The notes below the pieces were generated by a model that was not told the DNA's origin, did no database searches, and saw nothing but the letters and a program-made list of their open reading frames with translations. The position numbers and the translations under genes were made by a program. A DNA stretch of 64,000 bases from Labia minor (Eukaryota > Arthropoda > Insecta > Dermaptera > Spongiphoridae), in assembly GCA_963082975.1 (NCBI GenBank), contig OY720345.1:4415001-4479000 (forward strand), given 5' to 3'. Within the stretch, counting starts at the first letter, position 1. Every line of letters starts with the position of its first letter. This document shows, piece by piece, positions 56,501 to 64,000 of this stretch.

Positions 56501-59500
56501 ATATAGAAATGTAAATTTTATTTTTTATATATCATTTTCTTCCATTTCTGGTCCTAAACACAAATTAATTAATATTTTATCGATATCATAATTATTTTCA
56601 TTGATTATCATAGAAAAAGCGTTTATATTTCAGAATATTTTAATTAAAATGCTCCTTTTTTAAATAGAAATGTAAAATTTATTTTTTATATATCATTTTC
56701 TTCCATTTCTGGTCCTAAACACAAATTAATTTCTATTTTATAGATATCATAATTATTTTCATTGATTATCATAGAAAAAGCGTATATATTTCAGAATATT
56801 TTAATTAAAATGCTACTTTTTTATATAGAAATGTAACATTTATTTTTTATATATCATTTTCTTCCATTTCTGGTCCTAAACACAAATTAATTTCTATTTT
56901 ATAGATATCATAATTATTTTCATTGATTATCATAGAAAAAGCGTATATATTTCAGAATATTTTAATTAAAATGCTCCTTTTTTAAATAGAAATGTAAAAT
57001 TTATTTTTTATATATCATTTTCTTCCATTTCTGGTCCTAAACACAAATTAATTTCTATTTTATAGATATCATAATTATTTTCATTGATTATCATAGAAAA
57101 AGCGTTTATATTTCAGAATATTTTAATTAAAATGCTCCTTTTTTAAATAGAAATGTAAAATTTATTTTTTATATATCATTTTCTTCCATTTCTGGTCCTA
57201 AACACAAATTAATTAATATTTTATCGATATCATAATTATTTTCATTGATTATCATAGAAAAAGCGTATATATTTCTGAATATTTTAATTAAAATGCTACT
57301 TTTTTATATAGAAATGTAAAATTTATTTTTTATATATCATTTTCTTCCATTTCTGGTCCTAAACACAAATTAATTAATATTTTATCGATATCATAATTAT
57401 TTTCATTGATTATCATAGAAAAAGTTTATATATTTATAAATTTTTCAAGATAAATGCTCCTTTTTTAAATAGAAATGTAAAATTTATTTTTTATATATCA
57501 TTTTCTTCCATTTCTGGTCCTAAACACAAATTAATTTCTATTTTATCGATATCATAATTATTTTCATTGATTATCATAGAAAAAGCGTATATATTTCAGA
57601 ATATTTTAATTAAAATGCTACTTTTTTATCTAGAAATGTAAAATTTATTTTTTATATATCATTTTCTTCTATTTTTGATCCTTTATTCGATTTGATTAAT
57701 ATTTCTTCGATATCATAATTTTTTTCATAAATATCATAGAAAAAGTTTATATATTTATAAATTTTTCAAGATAAATGCTCCTTTTTTAAATAGAAATGTA
57801 AAATTTATTTTTTATATATCATTTTCTTCCATTTCTGGTCCTAAACACAAATTAATTTCTATTTTATAGATATCATAATTATTTTCATTGATTATCATAG
57901 AAAAAGCGTTTATATTTCAGAATATTTTAATTAAAATGCTACTTTTTTATATAGAAATGTAACATTTATTTTTTATATATCATTTTCTTCCATTTCTGGT
58001 CCTAAACACAAATTAATTAATATTTTATCGATATCATAATTATTTTCATTGATTATCATAGAAAAAGCGTTTATATTTCAGAATATTTTAATTAAAATGC
58101 TCCTTTTTTAAATAGAAATGTAAAATTTATTTTTTATATATCATTTTCTTCCATTTCTGGTCCTAAACACAAATTAATTTCTATTTTATAGATATCATAA
58201 TTATTTTCATTGATTATCATAGAAAAAGCGTTTATATTTCAGAATATTTTAATTAAAATGCTCCTTTTTTAAATAGAAATGTAAAATTTATTTTTTATAT
58301 ATCATTTTCTTCCATTTCTGGTCCTAAACACAAATTAATTTCTATTTTATAGATATCATAATTATTTTCATTGATTATCATAGAAAAAGCGTTTATATTT
58401 CAGAATATTTTAATTAAAATGCTACTTTTTTATATAGAAATGTAACATTTATTTTTTATATATCATTTTCTTCCATTTCTGGTCCTAAACACAAATTAAT
58501 TAATATTTTATCGATATCATAATTATTTTCATTGATTATCATAGAAAAAGCGTATATATTTCAGAATATTTTAATTAAAATGCTACTTTTTTATATAGAA
58601 ATGTAAATTTTATTTTTTATATATCATTTTCTTCCATTTCTGGTCCTAAACACAAATTAATTAATATTTTATCGATATCATAATTATTTTCATTGATTAT
58701 CATAGAAAAAGCGTTTATATTTCAGAATATTTTAATTAAAATGCTCCTTTTTTAAATAGAAATGTAAAATTTATTTTTTATATATCATTTTCTTCCATTT
58801 CTGGTCCTAAACACAAATTAATTTCTATTTTATAGATATCATAATTATTTTCATTGATTATCATAGAAAAAGCGTATATATTTCAGAATATTTTAATTAA
58901 AATGCTACTTTTTTATATAGAAATGTAACATTTATTTTTTATATATCATTTTCTTCCATTTCTGGTCCTAAACACAAATTAATTAATATTTTATCGATAT
59001 CATAATTATTTTCATTGATTATCATAGAAAAAGCGTATATATTTCAGAATATTTTAATTAAAATGCTACTTTTTTATATAGAAATGTAACATTTATTTTT
59101 TATATATCATTTTCTTCCATTTCTGGTCCTAAACACAAATTAATTTCTATTTTATAGATATCATAATTATTTTCATTGATTATCATAGAAAAAGCGTATA
59201 TATTTCTGAATATTTTAATTAAAATGCTACTTTTTTATATAGAAATGTAAAATTTATTTTTTATATATCATTTTCTTCTATTTTTGATCCTTTATTCGAT
59301 TTGATTAATATTTCTTCGATATCATAATTTTTTTCATAAATATCATAGAAAAAGTTTATATATTTATAAATTTTTCAAGATAAATGCTCCTTTTTTAAAT
59401 AGAAATGTAAAATTTATTTTTTATATATCATTTTCTTCCATTTCTGGTCCTAAACACAAATTAATAAATATTTTATCGATATCATAATTATTTTCATTGA

Positions 59501-62500
59501 TTATCATAGAAAAAGCGTATATATTTCAGAATATTTTAATTAAAATGCTACTTTTTTATATAGAAATGTAAAATTTATTTTTTATATATCATTTTTTTCC
59601 ATTTTTGATCCTTTATTCGATTTGATTAATATTTCTTTGATATCATAATTTTTTTCATAAATATCATAGAAAAAGTTTATATATTTATAAATTTTTCAAG
59701 ATAAATGCTCCTTTTTTAAATAGAAATGTAAAATTTATTTTTTATATATCATTTTCTTCCATTTCTGGTCCTAAACACAAATTAATAAATATTTTATCGA
59801 TATCATAATTATTTTCATTGATTATCATAGAAAAAGCGTATATATTTCTGAATATTTTAATTAAAATGCTACTTTTTTATATAGAAATGTAAAATTTATT
59901 TTTTATATATCATTTTCTTCCATTTCTGGTCCTAAACACAAATTAATTAATATTTTATCGATATCATAATTATTTTCATTGATTATCATAGAAAAAGTTT
60001 ATATATTTATAAATTTTTCAAGATAAATGCTCCTTTTTTAAATAGAAATGTAAAATTTATTTTTTATATATCATTTTCTTCCATTTCTGGTCCTAAACAC
60101 AAATTAATTTCTATTTTATCGATATCATAATTATTTTCATTGATTATCATAGAAAAAGCGTATATATTTCAGAATATTTTAATTAAAATGCTACTTTTTT
60201 ATCTAGAAATGTAAAATTTATTTTTTATATATCATTTTCTTCTATTTTTGATCCTTTATTCGATTTGATTAATATTTCTTCGATATCATAATTTTTTTCA
60301 TAAATATCATAGAAAAAGTTTATATATTTATAAATTTTTCAAGATAAATGCTCCTTTTTTAAATAGAAATGTAAAATTTATTTTTTATATATCATTTTCT
60401 TCCATTTCTGGTCCTAAACACAAATTAATTTCTATTTTATAGATATCATAATTATTTTCATTGATTATCATAGAAAAAGCGTTTATATTTCAGAATATTT
60501 TAATTAAAATGCTCCTTTTTTAAATAGAAATGTAAAATTTATTTTTTATATATCATTTTCTTCCATTTCTGGTCCTAAACACAAATTAATTTCTATTTTA
60601 TAGATATCATAATTATTTTCATTGATTATCATAGAAAAAGCGTTTATATTTCAGAATATTTTAATTAAAATGCTACTTTTTTATATAGAAATGTAACATT
60701 TATTTTTTATATATCATTTTCTTCCATTTCTGGTCCTAAACACAAATTAATTAATATTTTATCGATATCATAATTATTTTCATTGATTATCATAGAAAAA
60801 GCGTTTATATTTCAGAATATTTTAATTAAAATGCTCCTTTTTTAAATAGAAATGTAAAATTTATTTTTTATATATCATTTTCTTCCATTTCTGGTCCTAA
60901 ACACAAATTAATTTCTATTTTATAGATATCATAATTATTTTCATTGATTATCATAGAAAAAGCGTATATATTTCTGAATATTTTAATTAAAATGCTACTT
61001 TTTTATATAGAAATGTAAAATTTATTTTTTATATATCATTTTCTTCTATTTTTGATCCTTTATTCGATTTGATTAATATTTCTTCGATATCATAATTTTT
61101 TTCATAAATATCATAGAAAAAGTTTATATATTTATAAATTTTTCAAGATAAATGCTCCTTTTTTAAATAGAAATGTAAAATTTATTTTTTATATATCATT
61201 TTCTTCCATTTCTGGTCCTAAACACAAATTAATAAATATTTTATCGATATCATAATTATTTTCATTGATTATCATAGAAAAAGCGTATATATTTCAGAAT
61301 ATTTTAATTAAAATGCTACTTTTTTATATAGAAATGTAAAATTTATTTTTTATATATCATTTTTTTCCATTTTTGATCCTTTATTCGATTTGATTAATAT
61401 TTCTTTGATATCATAATTTTTTTCATAAATATCATAGAAAAAGTTTATATATTTATAAATTTTTCAAGATAAATGCTCCTTTTTTAAATAGAAATGTAAA
61501 ATTTATTTTTTATATATCATTTTCTTCCATTTCTGGTCCTAAACACAAATTAATAAATATTTTATCGATATCATAATTATTTTCATTGATTATCATAGAA
61601 AAAGCGTATATATTTCTGAATATTTTAATTAAAATGCTACTTTTTTATATAGAAATGTAAAATTTATTTTTTATATATCATTTTCTTCCATTTCTGGTCC
61701 TAAACACAAATTAATTAATATTTTATCGATATCATAATTATTTTCATTGATTATCATAGAAAAAGTTTATATATTTATAAATTTTTCAAGATAAATGCTC
61801 CTTTTTTAAATAGAAATGTAAAATTTATTTTTTATATATCATTTTCTTCCATTTCTGGTCCTAAACACAAATTAATTTCTATTTTATCGATATCATAATT
61901 ATTTTCATTGATTATCATAGAAAAAGCGTATATATTTCAGAATATTTTAATTAAAATGCTACTTTTTTATCTAGAAATGTAAAATTTATTTTTTATATAT
62001 CATTTTCTTCTATTTTTGATCCTTTATTCGATTTGATTAATATTTCTTCGATATCATAATTTTTTTCATAAATATCATAGAAAAAGTTTATATATTTATA
62101 AATTTTTCAAGATAAATGCTCCTTTTTTAAATAGAAATGTAAAATTTATTTTTTATATATCATTTTCTTCCATTTCTGGTCCTAAACACAAATTAATTTC
62201 TATTTTATAGATATCATAATTATTTTCATTGATTATCATAGAAAAAGCGTTTATATTTCAGAATATTTTAATTAAAATGCTCCTTTTTTAAATAGAAATG
62301 TAAAATTTATTTTTTATATATCATTTTCTTCCATTTCTGGTCCTAAACACAAATTAATTTCTATTTTATAGATATAATAATTATTTTCATTGATTATCAT
62401 AGAAAAAGCGTATATATTTCAGAATATTTTAATTAAAATGCTACTTTTTTATATAGAAATGTAACATTTATTTTTTATATATCATTTTCTTCCATTTCTG

Positions 62501-64000
62501 GTCCTAAACACAAATTAATTTCTATTTTATAGATATCATAATTATTTTCATTGATTATCATAGAAAAAGCGTTTATATTTCAGAATATTTTAATTAAAAT
62601 GCTACTTTTTTATATAGAAATGTAACATTTATTTTTTATATATCATTTTCTTCCATTTCTGGTCCTAAACACAAATTAATTAATATTTTATCGATATCAT
62701 AATTATTTTCATTGATTATCATAGAAAAAGCGTATATATTTCAGAATATTTTAATTAAAATGCTACTTTTTTATATAGAAATGTAACATTTATTTTTTAT
62801 ATATCATTTTCTTCCATTTCTGGTCCTAAACACAAATTAATTTCTATTTTATAGATATCATAATTATTTTCATTGATTATCATAGAAAAAGCGTATATAT
62901 TTCTGAATATTTTAATTAAAATGCTACTTTTTTATATAGAAATGTAAAATTTATTTTTTATATATCATTTTCTTCTATTTTTGATCCTTTATTCGATTTG
63001 ATTAATATTTCTTCGATATCATAATTTTTTTCATAAATATCATAGAAAAAGTTTATATATTTATAAATTTTTCAAGATAAATGCTCCTTTTTTAAATAGA
63101 AATGTAAAATTTATTTTTTATATATCATTTTCTTCCATTTCTGGTCCTAAACACAAATTAATAAATATTTTATCGATATCATAATTATTTTCATTGATTA
63201 TCATAGAAAAAGCGTATATATTTCAGAATATTTTAATTAAAATGCTACTTTTTTATATAGAAATGTAAAATTTATTTTTTATATATCATTTTTTTCCATT
63301 TTTGATCCTTTATTCGATTTGATTAATATTTCTTTGATATCATAATTTTTTTCATAAATATCATAGAAAAAGTTTATATATTTATAAATTTTTCAAGATA
63401 AATGCTCCTTTTTTAAATAGAAATGTAAAATTTATTTTTTATATATCATTTTCTTCCATTTCTGGTCCTAAACACAAATTAATAAATATTTTATCGATAT
63501 CATAATTATTTTCATTGATTATCATAGAAAAAGCGTATATATTTCTGAATATTTTAATTAAAATGCTACTTTTTTATATAGAAATGTAAAATTTATTTTT
63601 TATATATCATTTTCTTCCATTTCTGGTCCTAAACACAAATTAATTAATATTTTATCGATATCATAATTATTTTCATTGATTATCATAGAAAAAGTTTATA
63701 TATTTATAAATTTTTCAAGATAAATGCTCCTTTTTTAAATAGAAATGTAAAATTTATTTTTTATATATCATTTTCTTCCATTTCTGGTCCTAAACACAAA
63801 TTAATTTCTATTTTATCGATATCATAATTATTTTCATTGATTATCATAGAAAAAGCGTATATATTTCAGAATATTTTAATTAAAATGCTACTTTTTTATC
63901 TAGAAATGTAAAATTTATTTTTTATATATCATTTTCTTCTATTTTTGATCCTTTATTCGATTTGATTAATATTTCTTCGATATCATAATTTTTTTCATAA
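44519..64000 (+). repeat. Satellite domain 6: variable-length higher-order repeats marked by one chimeric monomer
   Basis: Eleven copies of one chimera (B head start TTTTCATTGATTATC, switching to A head GTTTATATATTTATAAA after CATAGAAAAA) have their GAAAAAGTTT at 44551, 47285, 49053, 50982, 53235, 54039, 55326, 57418, 59991, 61759 and 63688. Steps are 2734, 1768, 1929, 2253, 804, 1287, 2092, 2573, 1768 and 1929 bp, or 17, 11, 12, 14, 5, 8, 13, 16, 11 and 12 monomers. Each chimera is followed by the same series: a B unit with TTCTATTTTATCG, TTTTTTATCTAGAAATG, TTTTCTTCTATTTTTGATCC, an A head, then B units with TTTTATAGATATC. Units vary in how many of the last kind follow. Copies look almost identical, which implies recent expansion. 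No gene is seen. Confidence 0.92.
57260..64000 (+). repeat. Large duplication of about 44393-51294 (offset 12706 bp, 79 monomers)
   Basis: A unique variant TTTTATAGATATAATAATT has its GATATAATAA at 49665 and 62371, an offset of 12706. The chimera markers 47285/59991, 49053/61759 and 50982/63688, and TTTTCTTCTATTTTTG at 46569/59275, give the same offset. Left of about 45160/57870 the offset becomes 12867, because the first copy has one extra monomer with TTTTATAGATATC. The match is lost near 44300/57160 (GTAAATTTT versus GTAAAATTT). The second copy runs off the window, so its true length is at least 6.7 kb. Confidence 0.88.

Noticed and set aside
1..64000. CRISPR array (regularly spaced repeats)
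   Set aside because: The period of 160-161 bp is too long. The sequence between any conserved segments is itself repeated, with no unique spacers, and no cas genes are present.
1..64000. CENP-B box
   Set aside because: The box needs a CGGG core after TTCG. The monomers contain TTCGAT but no CGGG, so no canonical site is present.
1..64000. Telomeric repeats or a subtelomere
   Set aside because: No run of short telomere units such as TTAGG, TTAGGG or TTTAGGG is seen at either edge or inside.
1..64000. tRNA, rRNA or other structured RNA genes
   Set aside because: No GTTCGA-type tRNA arm or rRNA-like sequence was found by reading. The composition (about 16-17% G+C) makes chance AT stems frequent and uninformative.
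1..64000. Bacterial or organelle origin because of extreme AT content
   Set aside because: Sixty-four kilobases without genes, made of a nested-HOR satellite with a eukaryote-type inverted-repeat element and a 200-N scaffold gap, do not fit a symbiont, plastid or mitochondrial genome.

Overview
The whole 64 kb window is AT-rich satellite DNA from a eukaryotic chromosome, probably a (peri)centromeric or other heterochromatic block. It holds about 390 head-to-tail monomers of 160-161 bp. The only interruptions are one 200-base assembly gap (21073-21272) and one transposon-like insertion (41333-42434). I find no protein-coding gene, rRNA, tRNA or CRISPR array. The array runs off both ends of the window, so it is longer than 64 kb. 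Organism: a very AT-rich eukaryote. Monomers counted by hand are about 16-17% G+C, and T is about 50% of the + strand in class A. The 200-N spacer is what chromosome-scale scaffolders insert. Nothing in the sequence allows a species call.

Two monomer classes alternate around a shared core that starts near GAAATGTAAAATTTATTTTT and ends at CATTTTCTTCCATTT. Phased from that core, class A begins TTTTTGATCCTTTATTCGA and continues into a head ending in ...CAAGATAAATGCTCC. Class B begins TTTCTGGTCCTAAACACAAA and continues into a head ending in a perfect 14-bp palindrome followed by GCTAC or GCTCC. The A tail is almost always followed by the A head and the B tail by the B head, so the variable block moves as a unit. 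A few chimeras break this rule, most with a switch at TATCATAGAAAAAG.

Layout: 1-6.4 kb is rich in class A. About 6.4-15.9 kb is rich in class B. About 15.9-22.1 kb is class A-rich again and related to the first domain, with the N gap inside it. About 22.1-29.2 kb is class B-rich. About 29.2-44.5 kb is mixed and built from large internal duplications, with the transposon near its right end. About 44.5-64 kb is a young, homogeneous domain of higher-order units of 5-17 monomers, each marked by the same chimeric monomer. Nested duplications at offsets that are whole numbers of monomers (643, 1768, 2892, 3214, 5138, 5299 and 12706 bp, and about 16 kb) are visible throughout. They indicate repeated unequal exchange or segmental copying.

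The insertion is a 1102-bp element with 25-bp terminal inverted repeats (one mismatch), a TA target duplication, and ten copies of a terminal motif in both orientations, but no coding capacity. An unoccupied paralogue of its insertion site lies 5299 bp upstream in the same window. This gives an internal proof of the element's ends and shows that the two sister satellite segments were separate before or when it inserted.
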